DNA from: Haemophilus haemolyticus
Lineage (GTDB): Bacteria; Pseudomonadota; Gammaproteobacteria; Enterobacterales; Pasteurellaceae
Direction: 5' to 3'
NCBI RefSeq assembly: GCF_003352385.1
Contig: NZ_CP031243.1
Location: 908,501-972,500, forward strand
Length of the DNA stretch: 64,000 nucleotides
Below the pieces are notes generated by a model. It was not told the origin of the DNA and did no database searches. It was given only the letters and a program-made list of their open reading frames with translations. The position numbers and the translations under genes are program-made. Positions 20,531-29,547 of the stretch are shown here, one piece after another. The stretch's first letter is position 1. Each line of letters begins with the position of its first letter.

Positions 20531-20974
20531 ATGGCATTTTTTTCCATTTTAAAACAGGGACAGATTTATCTTAATACTTGGCCGCAGGAGGCTAAGTTAG
20601 GGGTTATTTTCCCTGAAAACCGCATTATGAAAGCCACGAATTTTGCACAAAAATTCATGCCCTTTGTTGCTGTATTTGCAGTGGTGTGGCAACAGATTTA
20701 TGCAAAAAATGATTTGATGGCCTTTTCTATTGCAATTTTGACCGCACTTTTTGCCTTGCTTATTCCTTTTCAAGGTCTTTATTGGCTTGGCAAGCGTGCG
20801 AATTCGCCATTAGAAAATCAAAGTGCGGTATGGTTTTATGATATTTGCGAACGCTTAAAACAACGACATGAACCCTTGCCTTTTGTGCAAGATCAACCGA
20901 CATACCAACATTTAGCAGAAGTCTTAAAGAAAGCTCAAAGCAAATTTGAACGTGCTTTTTGGCAGGAAATTTAG
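20531..20974 (+). CDS. yfbV: UPF0208 membrane protein YfbV
   Basis: A 147-residue protein with two hydrophobic helices near residues 40-60 and 68-88, followed by a soluble tail. Family blocks seen are '[15 protein letters not shown]', '[21 protein letters not shown]', '[16 protein letters not shown]' and '[17 protein letters not shown]'. In E. coli YfbV limits Ter macrodomain spreading, and the gene is likewise divergent from ackA there. The ATG at 20531 follows AAAGG; an in-frame start at 20504 lies too close to the promoter. Confidence 0.88.
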   Translation: MAFFSILKQGQIYLNTWPQEAKLGVIFPENRIMKATNFAQKFMPFVAVFAVVWQQIYAKNDLMAFSIAILTALFALLIPFQGLYWLGKRANSPLENQSAVWFYDICERLKQRHEPLPFVQDQPTYQHLAEVLKKAQSKFERAFWQEI

Positions 20975-20977
20975 TTT

Positions 20978-20993
20978 ACGCAAACGTTTTCTT
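20978..20993 (+). promoter_or_regulatory. PurR operator of cvpA-purF
   Basis: ACGCAAACGTTTTCTT matches the enteric PurR box (ACGCAAACGTTTTCNT) in full. It overlaps the expected -35 of a promoter whose -10 is TAGAAT (21010-21015). It should repress cvpA-purF when hypoxanthine or guanine is plentiful. Confidence 0.85.
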
Positions 20994-21060
20994 TTTAGCT
21001 TTATTTTTGTAGAATACCTCGGTCGTTTTAAACGGCCGTTTTTCATTGAGAGATTTTTTA

Positions 21061-21552
21061 ATGATCGATTACATTATTATTGGCATTATCGCTTTTTCCA
21101 TTCTTGTCAGTTTATTACGCGGTTTTGTGCGCGAAGTGCTTTCACTCGGTAGCTGGGTTGTAGCATTTATTGTAGCAAGTCAGTTCTATCCTTATCTTGC
21201 CGCTTATCTTACGCAAATTGAATCAATGTATATTCGTAATGGAACCGCAATCGGGATTTTATTTGTACTGACTTTAATCGTGGGTGCCATAGTAAATTAT
21301 GTGGTTAGTCAATTAGTAGATAAGACGGGTTTAAGTGGCACAGATCGTGTGTTAGGTGCGGCTTTTGGTTTAGTGCGCGGTGCACTGATTGTGGCTGCGT
21401 TATTATTTTTCATGGATACCTTCACCAATTTTGAACAAACTGATTGGTGGAAAGAATCTCAATTAATACCGCACTTTGGTTTTATTATTGAATGGTTCTT
21501 TCAACAACTTCAGGCGAGTTCAAGTTTTTTAAATTCAACGCTTAATCAATAA
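21061..21552 (+). CDS. cvpA: CvpA family membrane protein
   Basis: A 163-residue protein with about four transmembrane helices (6-24, 30-50, 63-85 and 100-122). It opens [20 protein letters not shown], with the family blocks '[17 protein letters not shown]' and '[16 protein letters not shown]'. In E. coli CvpA is needed for colicin V production and for envelope stress tolerance. The ATG at 21061 follows GAGAG; an in-frame TTG at 21046 is unlikely. It forms a PurR-controlled operon with purF 10 bp downstream. Confidence 0.92.
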   Translation: MIDYIIIGIIAFSILVSLLRGFVREVLSLGSWVVAFIVASQFYPYLAAYLTQIESMYIRNGTAIGILFVLTLIVGAIVNYVVSQLVDKTGLSGTDRVLGAAFGLVRGALIVAALLFFMDTFTNFEQTDWWKESQLIPHFGFIIEWFFQQLQASSSFLNSTLNQ

Positions 21553-21562
21553 GGAACACAAA

Positions 21563-23080
21563 ATGTGTGGTATTGTCGGTATTGTTAGCCAAAGTCCGGT
21601 TAATGAATCTATTTATGCAGCATTAACTCTTTTGCAACATCGTGGGCAAGATGCTGCGGGCATTGTGACGCTTGACGATGAAAATCGTTTCCGCTTACGT
21701 AAAGCTAATGGTTTAGTGAGTGATGTGTTCCGTCAAGAGCATATGCTACGGTTGCAAGGAAATGCTGGATTAGGGCATGTTCGCTATCCTACAGCGGGGA
21801 GTTCTAGCGTCTCAGAGGCGCAGCCTTTTTATGTGAATTCTCCCTATGGTGTCACTTTGGTGCATAACGGCAATTTAACCAACTCAGTGGAGTTAAAAGA
21901 AAAAGTCTTTAAAACAGCTCGTCGCCATGTAAACACGAATTCAGATTCCGAACTTCTTCTTAATATTCTCGCCAACCATCTCGATCATATTTCTCAAGCT
22001 TACCTTGACCCACAAGATATTTTCTATGCCGTTCGTAAAACTCATAACGATGTTCGTGGTGCTTATGCTTGCTTAGCGATGATTATTGGGCATGGTATGG
22101 TTGCGTTTCGTGATCCTTTGGGTATTCGTCCTTTGGTGTTGGGTAAACGTGAAGAAAATGGCAAAACCGAGTATATGTTTGCCTCTGAAACAGTAGCCTT
22201 AGATATTGTGGGTTTTGATTTTGTTCGCGATATTGCCCCAGGTGAAGCCGTTTATGTGACGTTTGATGGCGAGCTTTATTCGCAACAATGTGCCGAAAGT
22301 GCGGTGTTAAATCCTTGTATTTTTGAGTATGTTTATTTCGCACGCCCAGATTCAACAATTGATGGCGTCTCTGTTTATGCTGCACGTGTTCACATGGGCG
22401 AAAAACTCGGACAAAAAATTGCAAAAGAATGGGCAGATGAAATTGATAATATTGATGTGGTGATTCCTGTTCCTGAAACTTCCACAGATATTGCGTTACA
22501 AATAGCTCGTGTACTAGGGAAACCTTATCGCCAAGGATTTGTGAAAAATCGCTATGTTGGTCGTACGTTTATTATGCCTGGACAAGCACAGCGTATTAGT
22601 TCTGTTCGTCGCAAATTGAATACCATCAAAGCTGAATTTAAAGATAAAAACGTCTTATTGGTGGACGATTCTATCGTTCGCGGTACAACCTCTGAGCAAA
22701 TTGTTGAAATGACTCGCTCAGCTGGCGCGAAGAAAATTTACTTTGCCTCTGCAGCCCCAGAAATTCGTTATCCGAATGTATATGGTATTGATATGCCGAG
22801 CCGCGATGAATTGATCGCTTACGGTCGAAATGTTGATGAAATTGCGCATTTGATTGGCGTTGATAAACTAATTTTCCAAGATTTGACCGCACTTACCGAA
22901 TCTGTTCAATTAGAAAATCCAGCTATTCGAGGGTTTGATTGTTCAGTGTTCACAGGCGAATACATTACAGGTGACATTACGCCAGAATATTTAGAGAAAA
23001 TCGCAAGTCAACGGAACGATAGTGCAAAGAAAAAACGTGAAAAACAAGCATCTAATCTTGAAATTTATAATGAACAATAA
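21563..23080 (+). CDS. purF: Amidophosphoribosyltransferase
   Basis: A 505-residue enzyme, the same length as E. coli PurF, which makes phosphoribosylamine from PRPP and glutamine in the first step of purine synthesis. The mature N-terminal Cys2 ([10 protein letters not shown]) is the Ntn-hydrolase nucleophile. The glutaminase domain spans about 1-235 and the PRPP transferase domain the rest, with the binding loop '[20 protein letters not shown]'. AAGGAAC precedes the start. Confidence 0.97.
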   Translation: MCGIVGIVSQSPVNESIYAALTLLQHRGQDAAGIVTLDDENRFRLRKANGLVSDVFRQEHMLRLQGNAGLGHVRYPTAGSSSVSEAQPFYVNSPYGVTLVHNGNLTNSVELKEKVFKTARRHVNTNSDSELLLNILANHLDHISQAYLDPQDIFYAVRKTHNDVRGAYACLAMIIGHGMVAFRDPLGIRPLVLGKREENGKTEYMFASETVALDIVGFDFVRDIAPGEAVYVTFDGELYSQQCAESAVLNPCIFEYVYFARPDSTIDGVSVYAARVHMGEKLGQKIAKEWADEIDNIDVVIPVPETSTDIALQIARVLGKPYRQGFVKNRYVGRTFIMPGQAQRISSVRRKLNTIKAEFKDKNVLLVDDSIVRGTTSEQIVEMTRSAGAKKIYFASAAPEIRYPNVYGIDMPSRDELIAYGRNVDEIAHLIGVDKLIFQDLTALTESVQLENPAIRGFDCSVFTGEYITGDITPEYLEKIASQRNDSAKKKREKQASNLEIYNEQ

Positions 23081-23110
23081 ATTGAGATAAGGCTAGAGAT
23101 TTAGTCCGAT

Positions 23111-23149
23111 AAAAATCACTGCATTAAAAAAGTGCGGTGATTTTTTTAT
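23111..23149 (+). terminator. Terminator of purF
   Basis: AAAATCACTGCA pairs with TGCGGTGATTTT with one mismatch, followed by seven T. The 3' arm contains an uptake signal (23130-23138). Confidence 0.75.
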
Positions 23150-24036
23150 TTGTTTTTTAGGATATCTTTTAGATAGTTTTCGCAATCAGAATATCGAAAT
23201 TGGAATCCAGCGTTGAGTAATTTTTCAGGCACAACGTTTTGGCTTTCGAGTAATAGATTCGCTCGTTCGCCAAGAATGAAATGTAATAGCCATTTTGGAA
23301 TGATTGCAAAGGCAGGGCGCTTTAATATTCCAGCCAAAGTGCGGTTAAATTTATGCTGTTTTATGGGATTCGGGGCGGTGAAGTTAAATGAGCCTTGGCA
23401 CTTTGAATGATCGAGTAAAAATAAAATGCCATTGACCATATCTTCCAAAGCAATCCAGGGAAAATATTGCTCCCCATTGCCCAGTTTACCACCAAGTCCC
23501 CATTTATATAAAGGCAATATTTGAGCAAGGGCGCCTCCTTTCTTAGAAAAGACCATACCTGTTCGAATCAAACAAACCCTCCCATTAGCTTGTCGCGCAA
23601 TATTTTCCCAATCTTGGCATAATTGTGCGGTGAAAGTTTTTGCGGTTTTGCTTGTTTCGGTAATTTTTTGTTCGTCTTGATCGCCGTAAATTCCAGTCGC
23701 TGAACCTGAAATAAAAATAGGGTGTTGCTGATATTGATTAATGAATTTAACCAGTTGGCTAGTGAGGCTTAAACGACTTTCTCGTAAAATAGATTTCTGG
23801 TTTTTCGTCCAAGCTTTATGAAAAATCGGCTCACCAGCAAGATTGATAATGGCATCAAACTGTTCTTGTAAATCTAGTTGGGAAAGTGCGGTAATAAATT
23901 TGATGTTTTTTTGTTTTGAGATAGTGTACGGCGTACTTGAGCGCGTTAAGATCGTTACTTGTTCATTGCGTAAGCAGAGTTGTTCAACAAGTGCTTTGCC
24001 GATAAGTCCCGTGCCTCCAGTTAATAAGATGTTCAT
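23146..24036 (-). CDS. yfcH: SDR-family epimerase-like protein YfcH
   Basis: A 296-residue TIGR01777-type short-chain dehydrogenase-like protein. The N-terminal Rossmann motif is '[18 protein letters not shown]'; other blocks are '[18 protein letters not shown]', '[13 protein letters not shown]' (serine and tyrosine of the catalytic set) and '[17 protein letters not shown]'. No substrate is known for this family. The start overlaps the argR stop by one base (TAATG on the minus strand), so the two are co-transcribed. Confidence 0.87.
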   Translation of the reverse strand: MNILLTGGTGLIGKALVEQLCLRNEQVTILTRSSTPYTISKQKNIKFITALSQLDLQEQFDAIINLAGEPIFHKAWTKNQKSILRESRLSLTSQLVKFINQYQQHPIFISGSATGIYGDQDEQKITETSKTAKTFTAQLCQDWENIARQANGRVCLIRTGMVFSKKGGALAQILPLYKWGLGGKLGNGEQYFPWIALEDMVNGILFLLDHSKCQGSFNFTAPNPIKQHKFNRTLAGILKRPAFAIIPKWLLHFILGERANLLLESQNVVPEKLLNAGFQFRYSDCENYLKDILKNK

Positions 24037-24491
24037 TACAACGCGTTTTCAAATAAACGTTGAACATTTTTGAGTAAATCGACAATTTTTGTACCACGCG
24101 TTGGTGTGATAAAAATTGTGTCATCGCCAGCGATAGTGCCTAAGATGCCTTCTGATTTTCCAATTGAATCGAGCAAGCGAGCGATGAGTTGTGCCGCACC
24201 TGGAGAAGTCTTAATGACAATTAACATATCATTGTAATCAACGTCTAATACAAGATTTTTTAATGGGCTACTGGTATTAGGAACGCTTAATTCACCCGGT
24301 AAGCAATAGATCATTTCCATTTTGGTATTACGGGTGCGAACAGCACCAAATTTGGTGAGCATTCTTGATATTTTTGATTGATTAATGCCTGTAAAGCCTT
24401 GTTTTTTTAAGGCATCGACAATCTCACTTTGAGAGCCAAAGCGTTCTTGATTGAGTAATTCTTTAAAAGCGCGAGTTAAATTGTCAGTCAT
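24036..24491 (-). CDS. argR: Arginine repressor ArgR
   Basis: A 151-residue ArgR. The N-terminal winged HTH (about 1-75) includes '[17 protein letters not shown]' and '[20 protein letters not shown]'. The C-terminal hexamerisation and arginine-binding domain ends with '[17 protein letters not shown]', carrying the GDD arginine contacts. The ATG at 24491 is preferred to an in-frame TTG at 24503. It is divergent from mdh as in E. coli, with a candidate ARG box about 35 bp upstream that would give autoregulation. Confidence 0.95.
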   Translation of the reverse strand: MTDNLTRAFKELLNQERFGSQSEIVDALKKQGFTGINQSKISRMLTKFGAVRTRNTKMEMIYCLPGELSVPNTSSPLKNLVLDVDYNDMLIVIKTSPGAAQLIARLLDSIGKSEGILGTIAGDDTIFITPTRGTKIVDLLKNVQRLFENAL

Positions 24492-24524
24492 TTTATTTTT
24501 CAATAGTCAAAAATTTGCATAAGA

Positions 24525-24542
24525 ATTGCATAAAAATTCATT
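24525..24542. promoter_or_regulatory. Candidate ARG box upstream of argR
   Basis: TGCATAAAAATTCA (24527-24540) matches the ARG box TGAATWWWWATTCA at all but one base. A second, weaker half-similar copy starts 11 bp closer to argR. The usual 21-bp paired spacing is absent, which lowers confidence. Confidence 0.5.
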
Positions 24543-24595
24543 TCCATCAACTTGAATGTGAATAAAACCAAAGAGAAGGAAAAAATTACCTCAGA

Positions 24596-24615
24596 AATGT
24601 GAACTAGATCATAGA
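24596..24615. promoter_or_regulatory. CRP-like site upstream of mdh
   Basis: TGTGA (24598-24602), 6-bp spacer ACTAGA, TCATA (24609-24613). The left half is perfect and the right half has one mismatch to TCACA. E. coli mdh is CRP-controlled, so this is plausible here. Confidence 0.6.
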
Positions 24616-24697
24616 ATGATATTTCTCTGTTTGTAATTGTGAGATGAAAATTTTAAAATCAGGTCATCTTAAATTAACTAACACATAAGGAGTATTT

Positions 24698-25633
24698 ATG
24701 AAAGTTGCAGTATTAGGCGCCGCAGGCGGTATTGGTCAAGCATTAGCGTTATTACTAAAACTTCAGTTGCCTGCTGGTTCAGATTTAGCATTATATGATA
24801 TTGCCCCTGTTACCCCAGGTGTTGCAGTGGATGTGAGCCATATTCCAACTGCAGTGAATGTGAAAGGTTTTTCTGGTGAAGATCCAACGCCAGCACTTGA
24901 AGGTGCGGATGTTGTATTAATTTCTGCTGGTGTTGCGCGTAAACCTGGTATGGATCGTTCAGATTTATTCAATATTAATGCAGGCATTGTTCGTGGTTTA
25001 ATTGAAAAAGTCGCGGTTACTTGCCCGAAAGCGTGCGTTGGTATCATCACTAACCCAGTAAATACTACCGTTGCGATTGCTGCAGAAGTATTGAAAAAAG
25101 CAGGCGTTTACGACAAACGTAAATTATTTGGTGTAACAACTTTAGACGTGTTACGTTCTGAAACTTTTGTGGCTGAATTAAAAGGTTTAAATGTTTCTCG
25201 TACGAGCGTTCCTGTTATTGGTGGTCACTCAGGTGTAACTATTCTTCCATTACTTTCTCAAGTTCAATATGCTGAATGGAATGAAGATGAAATCGAACCA
25301 TTAACAAAACGTATACAAAATGCAGGTACAGAAGTGGTCAATGCAAAAGCGGGTGGTGGTTCTGCAACTCTTTCAATGGCGCAAGCTGCAGCGCGTTTTG
25401 CTCGTTCTTTAGTGAAAGGATTAAGTGGCGAGACGGTTGTTGAATGTACTTATGTTGAAGGTGACGGCAAATATGCTCGTTTCTTCTCTCAGCCAGTTCG
25501 TTTAGGTAAAGAAGGTGTAGAAGAAATTTTACCAATTGGCCCATTAAGCAATTTTGAACAACAAGCCTTAGAAAATATGTTGCCGACTTTACGTGCAGAT
25601 ATTGAATTAGGTGAAAAATTTATTAATGGTTAA
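24698..25633 (+). CDS. mdh: Malate dehydrogenase
   Basis: A 311-residue NAD-dependent enzyme of the E. coli Mdh type. It begins [20 protein letters not shown], with the NAD-binding Gly motif. It continues with '[20 protein letters not shown]' (substrate loop Arg residues) and '[18 protein letters not shown]' with the catalytic His. AAGGAG precedes the ATG. It is monocistronic with a strong terminator. Confidence 0.97.
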   Translation: MKVAVLGAAGGIGQALALLLKLQLPAGSDLALYDIAPVTPGVAVDVSHIPTAVNVKGFSGEDPTPALEGADVVLISAGVARKPGMDRSDLFNINAGIVRGLIEKVAVTCPKACVGIITNPVNTTVAIAAEVLKKAGVYDKRKLFGVTTLDVLRSETFVAELKGLNVSRTSVPVIGGHSGVTILPLLSQVQYAEWNEDEIEPLTKRIQNAGTEVVNAKAGGGSATLSMAQAAARFARSLVKGLSGETVVECTYVEGDGKYARFFSQPVRLGKEGVEEILPIGPLSNFEQQALENMLPTLRADIELGEKFING

Positions 25634-25647
25634 TCATTAAAAAGTAA

Positions 25648-25669
25648 GGGGAGCGTTAGCTCCCTTTTT
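25648..25669 (+). terminator. Terminator of mdh
   Basis: GGGAGC and GCTCCC separated by GTTA, followed by five T. Confidence 0.88.
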
Positions 25670-25682
25670 CATGTTTCGATAA

Positions 25683-25706
25683 AAAAGCCACCAAATGGTG
25701 GCTTTT
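25683..25706. terminator. Bidirectional terminator downstream of lysS
   Basis: AAAAGCCACCA (25683-25693) and TGGTGGCTTTT (25696-25706) form a perfect 11-bp stem with A and T ends on both strands, just past the lysS stop. Confidence 0.88.
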
Positions 25707-25719
25707 GTTTGTATCTTTA

Positions 25720-27228
25720 TTATTTCTGACGCATTGCCGGGAATAAGATAACATCACGAATTGATGGTGCATTCGCATAAAGCATCGCTAAACGGTCGAT
25801 ACCTAAACCTTCACCAGCTGTTGGTGGTAAGCCGTGTTCTAGCGCAACAACAAAGTCTTCATCTTTAAACATTGCTTCATCATCGCCAGCTTCTTTCGCA
25901 GCGACTTGTGCATCAAAACGTTCATTTTGATCTTCCGCGTCATTTAATTCTGAGAAACCATTACCGATTTCACGACCGCCGATAAAGAGTTCAAAGCGAT
26001 CTGTAACATCTGGGTTTTCATCATTACGACGTGCAAGTGGCGAAATTTCCGCAGGGTGAGCCATTAAGAATGTTGGTTGAATTAAGTGATGTTCAGCCAC
26101 TTCTTCAAAGATTGCATTGACAATGCTACCTAAACCCCAAGATTTTTGTACTTCAATACCTAAGCGTTCAGCCGTGGCTTTTGCACGATCAAAATCATAT
26201 AAATCTTCTTTTACGATACCTTTGTCTGCACCGTATTTAATGGTTGCATCGTGTAACGTAATACGTTCGAATGGTTTACCAAAATCAAATTCGTATTCAC
26301 CGTATTTCACAATAGTAGTACCAAGAATATCAATCGCTAATTTACGAAGAAGTTCTTCGGTATTATCCATTAAATCATGGTAGTCCGCATAAGCTTGGTA
26401 GTATTCAAGCATGGTAAATTCTGGATTATGGCGAACAGAAACCCCTTCATTACGGAAGTTACGGTTTAATTCAAATACTCGTTCAAATCCACCAACGACT
26501 AAGCGTTTTAAATAAAGTTCAGGTGCGATACGTAAATACATATCCACATCTAATGCATTGTGATGGGTTACGAAAGGACGCGCAGATGCACCGCCTGGAA
26601 TCACTTGTAACATTGGCGTTTCCACTTCCATAAAACCTTTAGAAATGAAATATTCACGAATACCCGCGACAACTTTAGAACGAATAATAAAAGTGCGGCG
26701 AGATTCTTCGTTAGAAATTAAATCTAAATAACGTTGGCGATAGCGAACTTCTTGGTCGGTTAAACCATGGAATTTGTCTGGTAATGGGCGAAGAGCTTTA
26801 GTTAAAAGTTGAACTTCAGTGGTTTTAACGGTGAGTTCATCTGTTTTTGTTTTAAATAAAGTGCCTTTAACGCCAACGATGTCACCTAAATCCCAAGTAC
26901 CAACGTCATCTTTATAAACGCCTTCAGGCAAATTATCGCGTGCAACATAAAGCTGGATTTTACCGCTCATATCTTGAATGGTGATAAACGTCGCCTTACC
27001 CATTGCACGGCGAGTCATAATACGGCCAGCAACTTGTACTTCAACGTTTTTCTCTTTTAAGATTTCACCGTCTTCTGCATCATATTGATTGTGCAAATCT
27101 TGTGCGAGAGCATCACGACGAAATTTGTTTGGAAATGCATTACCTTTTGCACGTAATGCGGCTAATTTTTCACGACGAACGAGCATTTCGCCATTGAGAT
27201 CTAATTCTTTAACTTCTTGTTCTGACAT
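25720..27228 (-). CDS. lysS: Lysyl-tRNA synthetase, class II
   Basis: A 502-residue class II synthetase. The N-terminal OB-fold anticodon domain covers about 60-150 ('[20 protein letters not shown]'). Class II motif 2 is '[20 protein letters not shown]' and motif 3 is '[15 protein letters not shown]'. The ATG at 27228 ([13 protein letters not shown]) follows AAGGT; the longer frame to 27279 is not family-like. It lies downstream of prfB on the same strand, the prfB-lysS order seen in E. coli. Confidence 0.97.
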   Translation of the reverse strand: MSEQEVKELDLNGEMLVRREKLAALRAKGNAFPNKFRRDALAQDLHNQYDAEDGEILKEKNVEVQVAGRIMTRRAMGKATFITIQDMSGKIQLYVARDNLPEGVYKDDVGTWDLGDIVGVKGTLFKTKTDELTVKTTEVQLLTKALRPLPDKFHGLTDQEVRYRQRYLDLISNEESRRTFIIRSKVVAGIREYFISKGFMEVETPMLQVIPGGASARPFVTHHNALDVDMYLRIAPELYLKRLVVGGFERVFELNRNFRNEGVSVRHNPEFTMLEYYQAYADYHDLMDNTEELLRKLAIDILGTTIVKYGEYEFDFGKPFERITLHDATIKYGADKGIVKEDLYDFDRAKATAERLGIEVQKSWGLGSIVNAIFEEVAEHHLIQPTFLMAHPAEISPLARRNDENPDVTDRFELFIGGREIGNGFSELNDAEDQNERFDAQVAAKEAGDDEAMFKDEDFVVALEHGLPPTAGEGLGIDRLAMLYANAPSIRDVILFPAMRQK

Positions 27229-27267
27229 GTTGTTTACCTTTAATTTTAACTTTAAAAATACCTTCAA

Positions 27268-27292
27268 AAATAACCGCACTTTTGGGTTATTT
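27268..27292 (-). terminator. Weak hairpin between prfB and lysS
   Basis: AAATAACC (27268-27275) pairs with GGTTATTT (27285-27292) around an uptake signal. The minus-strand side continues as TTG, so termination may be partial. Confidence 0.5.
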
Positions 27293-27339
27293 CTATGATG
27301 AGATAAGTAATGTGTCTTTACTTATCCTGCAAATCATGA

Positions 27340-28438
27340 TTAAAACCCAGCTTTTAAACTCGCTTCAATAAATCGATCTAAATCACCGTCTAATACGGCT
27401 TGGGTGTTACGGTTTTCCACACCAGTACGCAAATCTTTAATGCGTGAATCGTCTAATACGTAAGAGCGAATTTGGCTTCCCCAACCAATGTCAGATTTAT
27501 TATCTTCCATTGCTTGCTTATCTGCATTTTTCTTCTGTAATTCAAGCTCATACAATTTCGCTTTTAATTGTTTCATCGCTTGATCTTTGTTCTTGTGCTG
27601 TGAACGGTCATTTTGACATTGCACAACTATGCCACTTGGCATATGGGTAATTCGTACTGCACTTTCTGTTTTGTTTACGTGCTGACCACCTGCTCCCGAT
27701 GCACGATAAACATCAATACGTAAATCAGCAGGATTGATTTCAATATCAATATCATCATCAATTTCAGGGTAGACAAATGCTGCGCTGAATGATGTATGAC
27801 GACGGTTATTGGAATCAAATGGACTTTTACGCACTAAACGATGAATCCCTGTTTCTGTTCGTAACCAACCAAAGGCATATTCACCGCTCACTTTAATCGT
27901 TGCCGATTTCAATCCAGCTACATCACCGTCAGAGACTTCCATCAGTTCTGTTTTAAAACCTTTGCTTTCAGCCCAACGGAGATACATACGGAGCAACATT
28001 TCTGTCCAATCTTGAGCTTCCGTACCGCCAGAACCAGCTTGTAAGTCCACATAGCAATCGCAAGCATCATGTTCGCCACTAAACATTCGACGGAACTCTA
28101 ATTTTTCGAGTTGTTGTTCGAGTTCATCTAATTCAGCTACCGCTTCATTGAAGGTATCTTCGTCTTCTGCTTCGATGGCAAGTTCTAATAATCCATCAAC
28201 ATCTTCTAAACCTTGTTCTAAATTTTTGATGGTATTTACAACTTGTTCTAAAGAAACGCGTTCTTTACCAAGCGCTTGGGCTTTATCTGGATCATTCCAA
28301 ATATCTGGCTGTTCTAATTCCGCATTGACTTCTTCTAAACGCTCAACTTTGGCATCGAAGTCAAAGATACCCCCGAAGCACCGAAGTGCGGTCGGATAAG
28401 TCGGTGATTTTATTTTTTACAGGATTGATTTCAAACAT
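27340..28438 (-). CDS. prfB: Peptide chain release factor 2 (programmed +1 frameshift)
   Basis: The gene starts with ATG at 28438 and reads 25 codons ([17 protein letters not shown]...GYL). It then meets an in-frame TGA at 28363-28361. After a +1 shift the second frame runs from 28362 to the stop at 27340 without interruption, giving 365 residues in all, the E. coli RF2 length. RF2 recognises UAA and UGA. The GGQ motif is in '[16 protein letters not shown]', and the stop-codon recognition domain precedes it. Low RF2 favours the shift, so the protein autoregulates. The long frame alone (from 28086) would miss the N-terminal domain. An uptake signal is embedded in codons 16-19. Confidence 0.96.
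28360..28375 (-). promoter_or_regulatory. RF2 programmed frameshift site
   Basis: On the minus strand a GGGGG Shine-Dalgarno-like element, then TAT CTT TGA C. This is the same arrangement as the E. coli prfB shift site: CTT slips +1 onto TTT when UGA is slowly decoded. Confidence 0.95.
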
Positions 28439-28504
28439 AATAAATTCACTGTGTGATAAAGTGTGGAATTATATGCTATTTTCTGATTTTTGGATAGTTT
28501 GACC

Positions 28505-28532
28505 TTGCAGAAATTAGCAATCTCTCTATAAT
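28505..28532 (+). promoter_or_regulatory. Probable dsbC promoter
   Basis: TTGCAG (28505-28510), 16-bp spacer, perfect TATAAT (28527-28532), about 38 bp before the dsbC ATG. Confidence 0.55.
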
Positions 28533-28570
28533 TTCAGACTTTCTTACTCAAGCTAATTTAGGAACAAAAA

Positions 28571-29260
28571 ATGAAGAAAATTTTTACCGCACTTTTGTGC
28601 GTGGCTGCGGCTAATGCAATGGCAAACGATGCCATAATTAAAAGCAAATTACAGTCTCTTGGCGCATCCAATATTGATGTGAAATCCTCGCCAATTTCAG
28701 GTATCAAAACTGCCGTAACAGATCAAGGTGTGCTTTATGTGACGGAAGATGGAAAATATGCTTTTCAAGGTAAACTTTACGAGCTCACAAATAGTGGTCC
28801 TGTTGATGTAGCGGGTAAAATTTTAGTGGATAAACTTAATTCTTATAAAAATGAGATGATTGTTTATCCCGCTAAAAATGAAAAGCATGTTGTGACGGTA
28901 TTTATGGATATTACTTGCCATTATTGCCATTTATTACATCAGCAATTAAAAGAATATAACGATCTTGGTATTACCGTGCGTTATTTAGCTTTCCCTCGTG
29001 CGGGCATGAATAACCAAACTGCAAAACAAATGGAAGCAATTTGGACGGATAAAGATCCTGTTTTTGCTTTAAATGAAGCAGAAAAAGGCAATTTACCGAA
29101 AGAAGTTAAAACCCCAAATGTTGTGAAAAAGCATTATGAATTAGGTGCGCAATTTGGCGTAAATGGCACACCAAGTATTGTTACCTCAACTGGTGAGCTT
29201 ATTGGCGGTTATTTAAAACCAGCTGATTTATTGAGCGCACTTGAAGAAACAGCGAAATAA
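28571..29260 (+). CDS. dsbC: Periplasmic disulfide isomerase DsbC
   Basis: A 229-residue protein with a signal peptide ending at AMA (residues 1-18), an N-terminal dimerisation domain (about 19-80), and a thioredoxin-fold domain with active site CHYC at 116-119 and cis-Pro in 'NGTPSIVTSTG'. It isomerises wrong disulfides in the periplasm, kept reduced by DsbD. The upstream sequence carries a perfect -10 and GGAAC before the ATG. An uptake signal lies inside the signal-peptide codons. Confidence 0.93.
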   Translation: MKKIFTALLCVAAANAMANDAIIKSKLQSLGASNIDVKSSPISGIKTAVTDQGVLYVTEDGKYAFQGKLYELTNSGPVDVAGKILVDKLNSYKNEMIVYPAKNEKHVVTVFMDITCHYCHLLHQQLKEYNDLGITVRYLAFPRAGMNNQTAKQMEAIWTDKDPVFALNEAEKGNLPKEVKTPNVVKKHYELGAQFGVNGTPSIVTSTGELIGGYLKPADLLSALEETAK

Positions 29261-29275
29261 TTTTATAATAAAAAG

Positions 29276-29299
29276 CAAGGGGCAGATGCCTACCCCTTG
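29276..29299 (-). terminator. Terminator closing the minus-strand peptide unit (may also serve dsbC)
   Basis: CAAGGGG (29276-29282) pairs with CCCCTTG (29293-29299). The minus-strand side runs into CTTTTTATT, a good U tract. The plus-strand side (TATTTAG) is poorer. The hairpin is therefore best explained as the end of a minus-strand transcript. Confidence 0.75.
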
Positions 29300-29316
29300 T
29301 ATTTAGTCGGTTATGC

Positions 29317-29385
29317 TTAATGTGCTGGGGAGCTTAAAAGCATTAACAATACTGAGACTATGATATAAATACATAATTTAGGCAT
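29317..29385 (-). CDS. 22-residue hydrophobic peptide, candidate type I toxin
   Basis: A 22-residue ORF starting at 29385 on the minus strand; the peptide begins MPKLCIYIIVSVLLMLL and ends in a short Ser/Pro/Ala/His tail. One transmembrane stretch spans about residues 4-17, with a lysine before it. AAGGA (29398-29394) sits exactly 8 nt before the ATG. In size and pattern (M-x-K-L-x-I...IV..LL...S) it resembles the Ibs family of membrane-damaging type I toxins, remembered as 18-19 residues. Homology over so short a peptide cannot be claimed. Confidence 0.55.
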   Translation of the reverse strand: MPKLCIYIIVSVLLMLLSSPAH

Positions 29386-29428
29386 TATTAAAATCCTTAG
29401 CTGACACAATAGTTAGACTAATGCTCAG

Positions 29429-29471
29429 CAGGGCTTTTAACCCCTGTCAGCATTCAGGGTTAAAAGCCCTG
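29429..29471. repeat. Long inverted repeat in the dsbC-recJ gap
   Basis: The arms 29429-29446 and 29455-29471 pair over 16-17 bp with one bulged base and an 8-nt loop. It lies in the 5' untranslated region of the minus-strand peptide transcript. Confidence 0.85.
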
Positions 29472-29484
29472 ACCGACAGGAAAA

Positions 29485-29513
29485 AGTATAGATAAAAGAG
29501 CTGTTGATTTCAA
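29485..29513 (-). promoter_or_regulatory. Strong sigma-70 promoter of the peptide unit
   Basis: On the minus strand TTGAAA (29513-29508), 17-bp spacer, TATACT (29490-29485). It reads away from recJ into the gap. Confidence 0.7.
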
Positions 29514-29529
29514 CAGCTTTTTGCTTTTA
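29496..29529 (+). terminator. Plus-strand terminator before recJ
   Basis: AGCTGTTGA (29499-29507) pairs with TCAACAGCT (29510-29518), then TTTTGCTTTT. It lies 19 bp before the recJ GTG. It implies either a small plus-strand RNA from the gap or attenuation of recJ. Confidence 0.75.
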
Positions 29530-29547
29530 GATATGAATTAATATCCA

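Larger units (their letters stand above)
29268..29478 (-). ncRNA. Predicted short transcript encoding a hydrophobic peptide (type I toxin-like)
   Basis: About 210 nt on the minus strand, with its own promoter (29485-29513), a long 5' hairpin (429-446 paired with 455-470 of this 29-kb stretch, 16 bp with one bulge), a Shine-Dalgarno sequence, a 22-codon ORF and a U-tract terminator. A plus-strand terminator at 29496-29529 has no gene to serve unless an antisense RNA is made across this unit. The arrangement resembles type I toxin-antitoxin loci. Function unproven. Confidence 0.6.

Noticed and set aside
27340..28086. A 248-residue truncated RF2 starting at 28086
   Set aside because: The same frame is open up to the conserved frameshift site, so the short form is only the first ATG of that frame, not a broken gene.
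29313..29361. Short plus-strand ORF (about 16 codons) in the dsbC-recJ gap
   Set aside because: It is antisense to the better-supported 22-codon ORF and has no ribosome binding site.
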